A DNA stretch of 64,000 bases, taken from assembly GCF_000758525.1 (NCBI RefSeq), contig NZ_CP009241.1:7359501-7423500 (forward strand). The letters are read 5' to 3'. How positions within the stretch are numbered: position 1 is the stretch's first letter; the number at the start of each line of letters is the position of its first letter. This stretch comes from Paenibacillus sp. FSL H7-0357. GTDB lineage: Bacteria > Bacillota > Bacilli > Paenibacillales > Paenibacillaceae. The notes beneath the pieces were generated by a model, which made no database searches, was not told where the DNA came from, and was given only the letters and a program-made list of their open reading frames with translations. The translations under genes were made by a program, and so were the position numbers. Shown one piece after another: positions 45,661 through 54,477 of the stretch.

Positions 45661-45710
45661 TTGTGATATGATTAAGAAAACTCGCTATTCACTCAGGAGG
45701 CTAGTTGAAT

Positions 45711-46049
45711 ATGAACCTTTCAGAGCCTGTCATTATAACCAAGGGCACTCCCGGCGAACCCTGTCCCATTGCCAAAACACTCGATATTATTGGAACCAAA
45801 TGGACCTTTCTCATTATCCGCGATCTGCTGATCGAAGGCACGATGCGCTTCAGCGATCTGCTGAAATCCCTGGAGGGAATCAGCCCGAAGACGCTCTCGC
45901 TGCGGCTCCGTGAGCTGGAGAACCATGGCATTCTGGAACGTACAGTATATCCGGAGGTGCCGCCGCGTGTAGAATATACCCTGACCGCGAAGGGGGAACA
46001 GCTGGAAGGAATTTTTATCGAGTTAAAACGATACGGACTCGCGCTCTAA
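45711..46049 (+). CDS. HxlR-family transcriptional regulator, second
   Basis: The 112 residues contain CPIAKTLDIIGTKWTFLIIRDLLIEGTMRFSDLLKSL and TLSLRLRELENHGILERTVYPEVPPRVEYTLTAKG, a full HxlR winged helix. The Cys near residue 17 is the position used for thiol sensing in YodB-type members. ATG 45711 lies 10 nt after AGGAGG; TTG at 45705 is possible. It precedes an SDR gene on the same strand with matching sites in both promoters. Confidence 0.93.
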   Translation: MNLSEPVIITKGTPGEPCPIAKTLDIIGTKWTFLIIRDLLIEGTMRFSDLLKSLEGISPKTLSLRLRELENHGILERTVYPEVPPRVEYTLTAKGEQLEGIFIELKRYGLAL

Positions 46050-46085
46050 AAAACTTTAATCCGGCAACCCTTCCACCGCACAAAA

Positions 46086-46143
46086 CTATACTTTTGGAAA
46101 CTGTATAACAATAAGGTAACTACTTCCCAAAAGGAAGTTATAG
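46086..46143. promoter_or_regulatory. Two HxlR-type sites in the SDR promoter
   Basis: CTATACTTTTGGAAACTGTA (46086-46105) and TACTTCCCAAAAGGAAGTTA (46121-46140) are inverted versions of one motif. The second is palindromic (ACTTCC-CAAAA-GGAAGT). The same motif occurs before the HxlR gene at 45641. Confidence 0.5.
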
Positions 46144-46254
46144 ACATATACTCTCCTCACAGAGCACAACATGCTTAGCGATGCTTCCGAAGCGAGTTTT
46201 ATTGCGGCGGATGTCTGAAAGTAATGCTCCATAAACCTTTGAGGAGGAAAAGAG

Positions 46255-46974
46255 ATGTTAACAGGACAAAAAGTAGTTATTGTCGGCGGAAGCTCGGGAA
46301 TCGGTTTGGAAACGGCCAGACGGGCCGCCGCGGAAGGTGCGGAGATTGTAATTGCCAGCCGTTCCCGGCATAAGCTGGAACAGGCCAAGTCTGCCATCGG
46401 TACAGGGGCGAAAGTAGCTTCACACATACTTGATGTGACAGATGAGGAGCAGATGCGGCTGTTCTTCGAGCAGACCGGGACTTTTGATCATCTGGTTGTC
46501 AGTGCGGCCGAAACAACCGGCGGGCCTTTCCTGGCAACGCCGACAAGCACTGCCCGCTCGCTGTTCGAGAATAAATTCTGGGGCCAATATTATGCCGCCA
46601 AATATGCGGCTCCGATGCTGAACCCCAATGGCTCCATTACCCTCTTCTCGGGGGTTGTAGCGTTCAAATCCATGATCGGCTCCTCCATGCTGGGCGCAGT
46701 GAATGCTACTGTCGCAAATCTTGGCCGGACCTTGGCCCTGGAGCTGGCCCCTCTGCGGGTGAACGTCGTCTCTCCGGGCATTATTGATACGCCTTCCCGG
46801 GCAGGGATGGCGGAGGAATCCCGGAATGCCTTTTACAGCAGCACAGCTGCCAAGCTGCCGGTACAGCGTGTAGGCACCGTGGCGGACGTGGCTGAGGGCG
46901 TGCTTTACCTGATCCATAACGGATTCACCACAGGCACGGTACTTCATATCGACGGCGGCCATAGCCTGATCTGA
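46255..46974 (+). CDS. SDR-family oxidoreductase without YxxxK
   Basis: The 239 residues have a good cofactor loop GGSSGIGLETA (11-21), an NAG-equivalent VSAAE and a C-terminal IDGGHS. The catalytic Ser is kept (LFSGVVAF), but the place of YxxxK reads LGAVN, so Tyr and Lys are missing. It may act on an unusual substrate or serve as a binding protein. ATG follows GAGGAGG. It is the apparent target of the upstream HxlR regulator. Confidence 0.88.
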   Translation: MLTGQKVVIVGGSSGIGLETARRAAAEGAEIVIASRSRHKLEQAKSAIGTGAKVASHILDVTDEEQMRLFFEQTGTFDHLVVSAAETTGGPFLATPTSTARSLFENKFWGQYYAAKYAAPMLNPNGSITLFSGVVAFKSMIGSSMLGAVNATVANLGRTLALELAPLRVNVVSPGIIDTPSRAGMAEESRNAFYSSTAAKLPVQRVGTVADVAEGVLYLIHNGFTTGTVLHIDGGHSLI

Positions 46975-47076
46975 AAGCGGCAGGGCCGCAGTCCCGGAAG
47001 CTGCGTTCCGTCATTCCCCCGGGCCGCCGTTACGCCGTAAAGCCGTTATTCCGGAGATACGCTCACCTGTCTACAA

Positions 47077-47122
47077 CAAAAATCCTCATCCCCAGCGAAA
47101 TGACAAGGGGATGAGGATTTTG
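47077..47122. terminator. Bidirectional terminator between the SDR gene and greA
   Basis: CAAAAATCCTCATCCCC pairs with GGGGATGAGGATTTTG. It lies 4 nt after the greA stop and about 100 nt after the SDR stop. Confidence 0.88.
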
Positions 47123-47126
47123 TTTG

Positions 47127-47612
47127 TTACAGCATTTTGATTTCAAGCAGCTCATATTTTATGATGCCCATCGGGGCATTGACGCTGATGATGTCGCCCA
47201 CTTTTTTGCCAATTAGCTCTTTGCCCAGCGGACTTTCATAAGAAATCTTGTTGTCGAGCACATCAGCCTCAGCCGGGCCCACCACTCTATATTCGATTTT
47301 TTCGGAGTATTCCACATCATTCAGGATCACGATGCAACCTACACTGACTGCACTCAGATCCATTTTGCTCGAATCAACGATCTGGGCTTTCGTCAGCATT
47401 TTCTCCAGGATCATAATCCGGGTTTCCATGAACGATTGATCTTCCTTGGCCGAGTGGTACTCACTGTTCTCCTTCAAGTCCCCGTAGCTGATCGCCAGCT
47501 TAAGGCGGGCTGCCAGTTCCTTGCGTTTCACCGTCTTCAGATCCCTAAGCTCTTCCTCTAACTTAGCCAATCCTTCTTTAGTCAAGAATACTTCTTCATT
47601 GGACTTAGACAT
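47127..47612 (-). CDS. greA: Transcription elongation factor GreA
   Basis: The 161 residues follow the GreA layout: an N-terminal coiled coil whose tip carries the acidic pair in YGDLKENSEYHSAKEDQ (about 43-59), then the FKBP-like C-terminal domain with ISYESPLGKELIGKKVGD. GreA enters the RNA polymerase secondary channel and stimulates cleavage of backtracked RNA. Start is ATG after AGGAG. It stands as a single-gene unit. Confidence 0.96.
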   Translation of the reverse strand: MSKSNEEVFLTKEGLAKLEEELRDLKTVKRKELAARLKLAISYGDLKENSEYHSAKEDQSFMETRIMILEKMLTKAQIVDSSKMDLSAVSVGCIVILNDVEYSEKIEYRVVGPAEADVLDNKISYESPLGKELIGKKVGDIISVNAPMGIIKYELLEIKML

Positions 47613-47772
47613 GTTCTACAACTCCTATTTTTGCCTGCTTTATTGTATTTTACCCCATATTGCGCAAACATGCGAAGAAGAAAAGAAAATTATCTCATCC
47701 TCCTTTACCCGGCACAAATGCGAAGATGCCAAGGCCGAAGAAGTATGAATCCCTCTTAACTCTCCAAAAACA

Positions 47773-47801
47773 TTGACGGATAGGGATGGACCTGATAAAT
47801 T
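47773..47801 (+). promoter_or_regulatory. SigA-type promoter of the ATP-grasp/esterase operon
   Basis: TTGACG (47773-47778) and TAAATT (47796-47801) with 17 nt between, about 55 nt upstream of the first start codon. Confidence 0.6.
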
Positions 47802-47862
47802 AAATTAAATTAATCATACAATTTAACTCGGAATTATATTCCAGCCAAAGGGGTTGATCGCC

Positions 47863-49032
47863 GTGAACTTTATTTTCTTTTCCCCTCATTTCCCGAGGAA
47901 CAGCGCCGATTTCTGTACTCAGCTGCAGCGTCAGGGTGTGCTGGTGCTCGGGATTGGTGATGCCGAATATGCACACTTGGAGGACAAGCTGCAGCTCGCG
48001 CTGACGGAGTATTACAAAGTGAATGATCTGGAAAATTACGAGGAGATCTTGCGGGCGGTAGGCTATTTCACACATAAATACGGCAAGATTGACCGGTTCG
48101 AGTCACTGAACGAATATTGGCTGGAGCAGGATGCCGCCATCCGCAGTGACTTCAACATTTACGGCACCAAGACCGATTTCGTCTACAATCTGAAGCAGAA
48201 GTCCAAGATGAAGGAATTTTTCCGCAAAAGCGGCGTCAACACCGTGCAGTTCTCCACCGGAACCACCCGGGAGAGCGTCGATGCGTTCATCCGTGAAGCC
48301 GGCTTTCCGCTTGTTGTGAAGCCCGATCTCGGCTCCGGGGCCAGCATGACTTACAAGATCAATAATGAGGATGAGCTGCAGCAATTTTTTGACACCAAAC
48401 CCGCTGAGGTCCCCTTTATTATCGAAGAGTTCATTGACGGGGTCATTCTGACCTATGACGGACTGGTCGATATCCATGGTGAAGTGCGCTTTGCCGTAAG
48501 CCATCTGTTCGAGAACAGCGTGATGGAGGTCGTCAACACCGATAACCATCTGTATTATTTCTGTCTGCGGGAGATTAGTCCGGAGGTTGAGGCGGCGGGC
48601 AGAAACATTCTGAAGGCTTTTGACATCAAGGAGCGTTTCTTCCATATCGAGCTGTTCAAGTCGAATAAAGATGGCCGGATTATTGCTCTAGAAGTGAATA
48701 TGCGCCCGCCCGGCGCCTGGATGACCGATGCCATAAACTTCTCGTACGACGTGGACATCTATAAGGAATGGGCCAGCATGATCGCACATAACGAGGTTGG
48801 CGGACCCTATGAAGGCAAATATTATACCGGCTATGCCAGCCGCAAGAAGCATAAGCATTACACCCACAGCCATGAAGACATCTACCGCACCTGTGGCGAC
48901 AAGATCGTGAATTATGCCGAGATCGAAGAGGTATTCAGCAGAGCCATGGGGAACAGCGCCTATCAATTCCGTTCCGCCGCATTAGAGGATGTCAGAGACA
49001 TCGTGAACTATATTCAACAAGAAGAGGGATAG
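47863..49032 (+). CDS. ATP-grasp domain ligase
   Basis: GTG at 47863 lies 9 nt after AAAGGGG and gives 389 residues; a TTG at 47854 is too close to that site. The ATP-grasp domain (about 110-310) shows GFPLVVKPDLGSGASMTYKI, PFIIEEFIDGVILTYDGLVD and the metal-binding FHIELFKSNKDGRIIALEVNMRPPG. It is a carboxylate-amine/thiol ligase related to carbamoyl-phosphate and D-Ala-D-Ala ligases; the substrate is unknown. It is followed 13 nt later by an esterase-fold gene, a pair that recurs in Bacillales. Confidence 0.88.
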   Translation: MNFIFFSPHFPRNSADFCTQLQRQGVLVLGIGDAEYAHLEDKLQLALTEYYKVNDLENYEEILRAVGYFTHKYGKIDRFESLNEYWLEQDAAIRSDFNIYGTKTDFVYNLKQKSKMKEFFRKSGVNTVQFSTGTTRESVDAFIREAGFPLVVKPDLGSGASMTYKINNEDELQQFFDTKPAEVPFIIEEFIDGVILTYDGLVDIHGEVRFAVSHLFENSVMEVVNTDNHLYYFCLREISPEVEAAGRNILKAFDIKERFFHIELFKSNKDGRIIALEVNMRPPGAWMTDAINFSYDVDIYKEWASMIAHNEVGGPYEGKYYTGYASRKKHKHYTHSHEDIYRTCGDKIVNYAEIEEVFSRAMGNSAYQFRSAALEDVRDIVNYIQQEEG

Positions 49033-49045
49033 GATGTGTTAACGG

Positions 49046-49795
49046 ATGAGGACAAGCTACCATAAGGAGTACAGCCATAACTTGCACAGGGAAATGGAGT
49101 ATAAAATATACGGCCACGCCGGCAAGCCGATGCTGGTCTTCCCTACGTCACTCGGCAGATTCTATCAATACGAGGATTCGGGCATGATCCAGACGCTCTC
49201 TGAATTCATTGAGGCCGGCAAGCTGCAGATTTGGGCCTGCGACAGCATTGATGAGGAGACCTTCTTCTCTGCCCACTGGAATCATGAGGACAAAGTGCAA
49301 CGGCATGAGCAGTATGACAAATACATCACGCAGGAGCTGATCCCCGGCATTCTCGACCAGAGCAAATGGAACAATGGCGGCAGTGACCAGCGCATTCTCA
49401 TCTCCGGCTGCTCCATGGGCGCTTACTACAGTGCCAGCTTCTTTTTCCGTTATCCGCAATATTTCGATACCTTGATCGCCCTGAGCGGCGTCTATTCCAC
49501 CTATTATTTCTTTGGCGACTATATGAGCGACAACGTCTATCTCAACTCTCCGCTCCACTATTTGCCGGGACTTCAGGATGATTATTATCTGCAGCAATAC
49601 CGTGACAGCAACATCATCATTTGTGTCGGCCAGGGCGATTATGAGGACGAAATGCTTCATGAGACCCGCCTGTTGCAGGAACTGCTGCAGCGCAAGGAGA
49701 TCCCTGCCCGGTTCGACTATTGGGGCCACGATGTGAACCATGACTGGCCTTGGTGGAACAAACAGATTCATTATTATGTCAGCGGCTGCCTATAG
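49046..49795 (+). CDS. Esterase-family alpha/beta hydrolase
   Basis: The 249 residues have the nucleophile elbow GCSMGAYY (about 122-129), an acid in QGDYEDEM and a His in FDYWGHDVNHDWPWW near the C-terminus, completing a triad. The family (putative esterase, Fes/Est-D type) cleaves esters or transfers acyl groups. It is the second gene after an ATP-grasp ligase and ends at a strong terminator, so the two form an operon. Confidence 0.85.
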   Translation: MRTSYHKEYSHNLHREMEYKIYGHAGKPMLVFPTSLGRFYQYEDSGMIQTLSEFIEAGKLQIWACDSIDEETFFSAHWNHEDKVQRHEQYDKYITQELIPGILDQSKWNNGGSDQRILISGCSMGAYYSASFFFRYPQYFDTLIALSGVYSTYYFFGDYMSDNVYLNSPLHYLPGLQDDYYLQQYRDSNIIICVGQGDYEDEMLHETRLLQELLQRKEIPARFDYWGHDVNHDWPWWNKQIHYYVSGCL

Positions 49796-49810
49796 TCGTT
49801 ATAATGTTGC

Positions 49811-49849
49811 AAAAAGGGGAGCTGCCATAGCTGGCAGCCCCCCCTTTCC
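49811..49849 (+). terminator. Terminator of the ATP-grasp/esterase operon
   Basis: AAAAAGGGGAGCTGCCA pairs with TGGCAGCCCCCCCTTTCC, 15 nt after the esterase stop. Confidence 0.8.
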
Positions 49850-49906
49850 TATGCAGAACCCGTCTTACTGCCTCACATAGCCACCGGGGTTCTCGTGCAT
49901 ACTTCC

Positions 49907-50194
49907 TTACTCCGGCAGATGTTCTGTACAGAACAAGGCCAGTGCTGCTTCCTCGTCCTCTTCCATATCGAAATCCAAAACGCGGCCTGTCGTCGTTTCC
50001 AGCAGATCGTAACTGACGATGGCGCTCTTCTCTTCCTCAACTTTGAAAATCACGCGGGCCGATACCCCGTTCTCTTCGTACAGTTCATCTTCTTCCGGCA
50101 CATCCAGGTTAATCATGAACTCATATCGCTTGCCGCTTAAAATACCGAATGGGTCTCTTAAATTTTCCACGGTGTAGCTTGTAAATGTCAGCAC
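49907..50194 (-). CDS. Small acidic protein, DUF6509-like
   Basis: The 95 residues (GTG start) are acidic and beta-rich: FTSYTVENLRDPFGILSGKRYEFMINLDVPEEDELY at the start and a Glu/Asp-rich end. It resembles small Bacillales proteins grouped as DUF6509. Function unknown. It lies between the esterase operon and rlmN and is transcribed with the latter's strand, but has its own spacing. Confidence 0.7.
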   Translation of the reverse strand: MLTFTSYTVENLRDPFGILSGKRYEFMINLDVPEEDELYEENGVSARVIFKVEEEKSAIVSYDLLETTTGRVLDFDMEEDEEAALALFCTEHLPE

Positions 50195-50317
50195 AACGCA
50201 TACCTTCTTTCCTAATCACTGCCAAGCTATTGTATCACAAAAATCCTTAGCAGGTGATGGAAGGGATTACGTCCTGCTAACCAGGCCGTCCGCAAACCGC
50301 TGAAATGGTCTCCAGCC

Positions 50318-51415
50318 TTATCCGGCAACTACCCCGTTCTTATCCGCGCTGCTATCTTTGGTCTTCTTAATCTGCTTGCTGCGCAGCTGGCCACAGGCGG
50401 CATCAATATCCGTGCCATGCTCCAGCCGGGTGCTGACGCTGACTCCCTGCTTCTTCAGCGTGTCAAAAAAGGCCCGTACCGACTCCCGCTCGCTCCGCTG
50501 GTACTGACTGTGTTCATCCACCGGGTTGTATGGGATCAGGTTGACGTTGGCCAGCTGACGCCGGTCGCCGATCAGTTCTGCCAGCTCCAGCGCATGCTCC
50601 TCGCGGTCATTGATGTCCTTCAGCAGAATGTACTCCAGCGTAATTCTCCGGTTCGTCTTCTCCAGATAATAATCAATCGCCGGCATTAATTTCTCTATAG
50701 GAATCGCACGGTTGATCTTCATAATCCGTGTCCGCAGCTCATTATTCGGCGCATGTAAAGAAATCGCCAGGTTGACCTGCATATTGGCATCGGCAAATTC
50801 TCTGATCTTGTCGGCCAGACCGCTTGTCGAGACGGTAATGCCCTTGCCGGCAATCGCCAGCCCTTTGTGGTCCTTGATGACCGTCAGGAAATTCAGCAGA
50901 TGTTCAAAGTTATCGAACGGCTCGCCGATCCCCATCACTACTACATGGCTGACCCTCTGTCCCAGTCCGGCATGATCGAGATGCTGCTGCACCTTCATAA
51001 TCTGCTCCACAATCTCGCCGCTGGACAGATCACGGCTCTTCGCCAGCAGTCCGCTCGCACAGAAGCTGCAGCCGATATTGCAGCCGACCTGAGTGGTGAC
51101 GCAGACGGACAAGCCGTATTTCTGCCGCATCAGTACCGTTTCGATCAGATTGCCGTCCTTTAGACGGAACAGGAACTTGATCGTACCGTCAGCCGATTCC
51201 TGCTTCACATGCTCATCCATCGTTTGAAATACATAATGCTCGGACAGCAGCTGCACACAATCCTTATTCAGATCGGACATCTCCGTGAAATCCGTAATCC
51301 GCTTGCGGTAAATCCAGTCCCAGACCCGGGCTGCACGGGACTTTTTATGGCCGCGCTCCGATAGCCATGACGCCAGTTGATCCAATGTTAATCCATAAAT
51401 GGATTCTTTATTCAT
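50318..51415 (-). CDS. rlmN: 23S rRNA (adenine(2503)-C(2))-methyltransferase RlmN
   Basis: The 365 residues hold the radical-SAM cluster motif [10 protein letters not shown] (about 115-124), [11 protein letters not shown] and the C-terminal region [14 protein letters not shown] with the second catalytic Cys. RlmN methylates A2503 of 23S rRNA and A37 of some tRNAs. ATG 51415 after AGAGGAT is preferred over a longer frame to 51448. It appears single. B. subtilis members have the same length. Confidence 0.95.
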   Translation of the reverse strand: MNKESIYGLTLDQLASWLSERGHKKSRAARVWDWIYRKRITDFTEMSDLNKDCVQLLSEHYVFQTMDEHVKQESADGTIKFLFRLKDGNLIETVLMRQKYGLSVCVTTQVGCNIGCSFCASGLLAKSRDLSSGEIVEQIMKVQQHLDHAGLGQRVSHVVVMGIGEPFDNFEHLLNFLTVIKDHKGLAIAGKGITVSTSGLADKIREFADANMQVNLAISLHAPNNELRTRIMKINRAIPIEKLMPAIDYYLEKTNRRITLEYILLKDINDREEHALELAELIGDRRQLANVNLIPYNPVDEHSQYQRSERESVRAFFDTLKKQGVSVSTRLEHGTDIDAACGQLRSKQIKKTKDSSADKNGVVAG

Positions 51416-51705
51416 TTCATATCCTCTTTTCAAAACTTTAAAGTTCAATCTATTCTACCTTGACAGGACTCTTCCAACAACATCTACTTATTGTCTCAAA
51501 TTTCGTATATTAAAACAAGGGAAATCCCTGCCTGCAGCCCCGTATCCGTGAAGTTACCGATACACAGCTGGAGTAGTATGCAGCCGGCTATGCACATTAT
51601 ATCCAGACAGCCTTGCCGGTCGTTGCCCTCCGGTAATTTTCCGGAGACTAGAACAGCGAGTCTCTTCACTTCTTCTAACAACATATTAAGTTAGTTGTAG
51701 GGCAT

Positions 51706-51738
51706 TTAAAAAGCGTATCCATGTACGATGGATACGCT
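51706..51738 (-). terminator. Terminator of the deacetylase operon
   Basis: On the minus strand AGCGTATCCAT pairs with ATGGATACGCT over a 5-nt loop, followed by TTTTTAAA. It lies 13 nt past the deacetylase stop. Confidence 0.88.
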
Positions 51739-51751
51739 CAAACCCTGCAAA

Positions 51752-53053
51752 TTATTTAAAGATGGCGAATTTCAAGCCTTTGCTCTTAAGATATTGGATG
51801 ATTTCAGGGAGGATCTTTACGGTTATGTTTTTTTCATGCAAAAGATAGATGCCGCCCGACGGATCGGTTGCGCGGAAATAATGAAGAATCTCCTCCGGGC
51901 TGTCGGCCTTCCAATCCTCAGGGTCACGGTTCCAGAGCAGCACCTTCATATGCTGTCTGCCGACTTCAGCCGCCAGCTCTTCATTTACCGCTCCATACGG
52001 AGGACGGAAGACCGTTACCGGAGACTTGATGAGCTGTGCCAGTGCGTGGTTAACTTGACTTAGATTGTTCCGGTTCTCTTCACCGCTGTTCCTGGTCATG
52101 ACGCTGTGATCCCACGAATGATTGCCGACCGCCATGCCCTGCGCATCCGCATAGATTACTGCCTCAGGGTAGTGGAGCACATTCTGTCCAATAAATAAAA
52201 AATTGGCCGCAATGCCTTCCGCCTGCAGAATATCCACGATCTCCTTGGTATACTTCGAGGGGCCATCATCGAAGGAGAGCGCCACATATCCCTTGGGCAA
52301 GGCGTATTCATAGCTGTCTCCGCCAAGCTCAATCTCCTCGTACAGCAGCTTCTGCACTTCTTTCTCATCCACTACTGGTACCGTAGCTGCCTCGGCTATA
52401 CTGCTCTCAAGTGAAGTCAGCCGCACCACAGGGGCATAAGGAGCGGACAAGGTATCATCTCGCTCGGAACTATGAGCACCAGCCTCAGACTGGGTGACTT
52501 CCACCTTCGCTTCGGCACTGTCCGAGAACAGTCCATCGTCCATACGCAGCAAGAATACGATCAGCAGAAGGCTCAACACAAGTCCCCGCAGGGCAATCGA
52601 CCGGGCCCCAGCCCTGGAACTGCTGCGCTTAACCGGTTTCGGTACTGCCGCTACCGCCGGGGAAGGAATCACTGCTGCCTCTTCCTTCTCCTTGTCCTTT
52701 ACCTGTTCAGCACCCGCCCATTCCGGCTGCTTCAAACGATGAAGTAAGGAGATATATTCTTCGGAGCAGGCGAAATACAGCGTTTCGCTGAAGGTCTGGT
52801 TCATTTTGATAAGCGAGCTGAAATGTGTCTGGCGGAAGGGATCCCACTTCGCATACAGTGACAGCCGAATCCGCTGTCCTTCAAAAGGGGGGAGTGCGTT
52901 CATTTGCAAATATGTAAGTTCATCTATGTGGACCATATGTCTGGTAAAGGCACCGCTGCGGGTTAGACCTACCTCCATCCGATAACCGTCCTGCCCGTGC
53001 TCAAGCGACAGCAACTCTATCATCAGAGCGGCGCTTTTTTCCTCAACTGGCAT
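51752..53053 (-). CDS. Membrane-anchored polysaccharide deacetylase (NodB domain)
   Basis: The 433 residues have a cytosolic N-terminal domain (about 1-125), one membrane helix (about 150-172), a linker, and a NodB deacetylase domain (about 255-430). All motifs are present: SFDDGPS, GNHSWDHSVM (metal His pair), RPPYG, the WNRDPEDW region and LLHE with the catalytic His. It removes acetyl groups from wall or surface glycan. It follows a coiled-coil gene by 5 nt. The extra cytosolic domain is unusual for such enzymes and could sense an internal signal (inference). Confidence 0.92.
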   Translation of the reverse strand: MPVEEKSAALMIELLSLEHGQDGYRMEVGLTRSGAFTRHMVHIDELTYLQMNALPPFEGQRIRLSLYAKWDPFRQTHFSSLIKMNQTFSETLYFACSEEYISLLHRLKQPEWAGAEQVKDKEKEEAAVIPSPAVAAVPKPVKRSSSRAGARSIALRGLVLSLLLIVFLLRMDDGLFSDSAEAKVEVTQSEAGAHSSERDDTLSAPYAPVVRLTSLESSIAEAATVPVVDEKEVQKLLYEEIELGGDSYEYALPKGYVALSFDDGPSKYTKEIVDILQAEGIAANFLFIGQNVLHYPEAVIYADAQGMAVGNHSWDHSVMTRNSGEENRNNLSQVNHALAQLIKSPVTVFRPPYGAVNEELAAEVGRQHMKVLLWNRDPEDWKADSPEEILHYFRATDPSGGIYLLHEKNITVKILPEIIQYLKSKGLKFAIFK

Positions 53054-53058
53054 AAATA

Positions 53059-53781
53059 TTATGTATCCCCATTCTCATCACTGCGCTCTGCAGGCAGGCT
53101 ACTGCCGCCAAAAGGTGCTGTCATCCGGTTGGTGAAATCGCTGATCATGCTGGAGAGGTAGGCTTTCTCCTGCCGGACCGTTTCGTATTTCTGTCGAAGA
53201 TGGCCATTTTCCGTCTCCAGGCGTCCGATCTTTTCTTCCAGCTCATTCATTTTCTTGAGCTTCTCCGCATGGACCTCATTGTGCTTCTGCACAAGGTTAA
53301 CGTATTTCTGCTGCTCCAGATCAATGGTGCTCTTGAGTTCGTCCATCTCTGCAGAAAAAGTGATATGAAGCTCGCGGTAATCCTCCAGCACCTGATCCAC
53401 CTTCAGATTACGCTCTACCAGCTTCTGCTCCAGCTCCATAATGTTCTTCTCCCGGTCTTCAATCACCTTGTTGAGGTTCTTGAGATCCTTGTTCAACCGC
53501 TCCACATGTCCGCTGGAATGCGCAAGCCGGTCCTGAAGCTCACGGTTATTCGTCTCGGCATGCGTCCGGTCCTGAATCATCTGTTCAACCGCAAAAATTA
53601 AATCCAGTGATTTCTTGTCCAGCTGTGCTTTGCCTGTCGAAATCAGGCTGTTCTGGCTGTCACTCTTTTCATAGCTTTCCGAATCTTCAGGAGGACTTTC
53701 CGCCAATTGTACCTTTTGAACCATGCCCGGCTTCGGCGTCTTGTCCACCGCGTCTCTTTTCTTAAAAAAAGGAGCAGCCAT
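53059..53781 (-). CDS. Cytosolic coiled-coil protein
   Basis: The 240 residues are almost wholly coiled coil between about 55 and 210 (heptads such as DLKNLNKVIEDREKNIMELEQKLVERN), with a basic N-terminus and a flexible C-terminus. No membrane segment. It lies 5 nt upstream of the deacetylase gene in one operon, so it may position that enzyme, but there is no motif that proves it. Confidence 0.8.
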   Translation of the reverse strand: MAAPFFKKRDAVDKTPKPGMVQKVQLAESPPEDSESYEKSDSQNSLISTGKAQLDKKSLDLIFAVEQMIQDRTHAETNNRELQDRLAHSSGHVERLNKDLKNLNKVIEDREKNIMELEQKLVERNLKVDQVLEDYRELHITFSAEMDELKSTIDLEQQKYVNLVQKHNEVHAEKLKKMNELEEKIGRLETENGHLRQKYETVRQEKAYLSSMISDFTNRMTAPFGGSSLPAERSDENGDT

Positions 53782-53969
53782 CTATATATCACCTCATTAT
53801 AAATGTCAAAAAATGTCGAGCATATACGAGTTTATTATAGATGATTTGTCCTGGATGTAAGTGAGCCTTAATATCTAACTTTCCTAAATACATCTAAAGA
53901 CCCAATTTACTGCCACAGAAGGGATTATCCACGCCAATAGGCCGGATTTCCACGGTTGCCGAACTTTTC

Positions 53970-54003
53970 GCACAAAAAAACGCAGCCCCATTGGACCACG
54001 CCT
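53970..54003 (-). terminator. Terminator of the GIY-YIG gene
   Basis: On the minus strand GGCGTGGTCC pairs partly with GGGGCTGCG, followed by TTTTTTT. Confidence 0.55.
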
Positions 54004-54018
54004 TTTGCCCTACATTCG

Positions 54019-54375
54019 CTATTTATACAGGACTTTCTCCACATTGTACTTGGCCTTCAGCTTGTTCACAATGTAAGTTTCGTAAATCTCTCTGTCGACC
54101 GGATCCTCAACGAGGCATACCTCGATCTTGGTGACTTCGTCGCGATGGGGCTTCATTACGGATACGTTATCTTCAAAATGCTTTTTGATTCTGGGTCTCA
54201 GCTTTCTGGCCTTGCCTACAAACAACAGCTCGTCGTTGTCGTTATAGAACATAAAGATGCCGCCGGCTTCACGCGTAATCAGGTGGAAATCCGTAAAACC
54301 GTAAATATGACTCAGCACAGGATTCTCCTGCTTGGTAATCGTAACATCCGGTGCCGGGATGGTAATGCTGATCAT
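54019..54375 (-). CDS. GIY-YIG nuclease-family protein
   Basis: The 118 residues show a single GIY-YIG-like domain: GGIFMFYNDNDELLFVGKARKLRPRIKKHF (about 38-67; G-F in place of G-Y at the first motif) and a C-terminal VEDPVDREIYETYIVNKLKAKYN with the metal-binding Glu. It resembles the N-terminal half of UvrC and small Bacillales homologues. Activity on DNA is plausible, not certain. ATG after GAGGGAAG. Single gene. Confidence 0.85.
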   Translation of the reverse strand: MISITIPAPDVTITKQENPVLSHIYGFTDFHLITREAGGIFMFYNDNDELLFVGKARKLRPRIKKHFEDNVSVMKPHRDEVTKIEVCLVEDPVDREIYETYIVNKLKAKYNVEKVLYK

Positions 54376-54477
54376 TCGTGCTCACTTCCCTCTTGTATAT
54401 AGAAATAAATAGTATCACAGATCAAGTGGCCTGACTATTTCTATCTTCTGCGGCTTTGATGTATTTTATAAGCGTGT

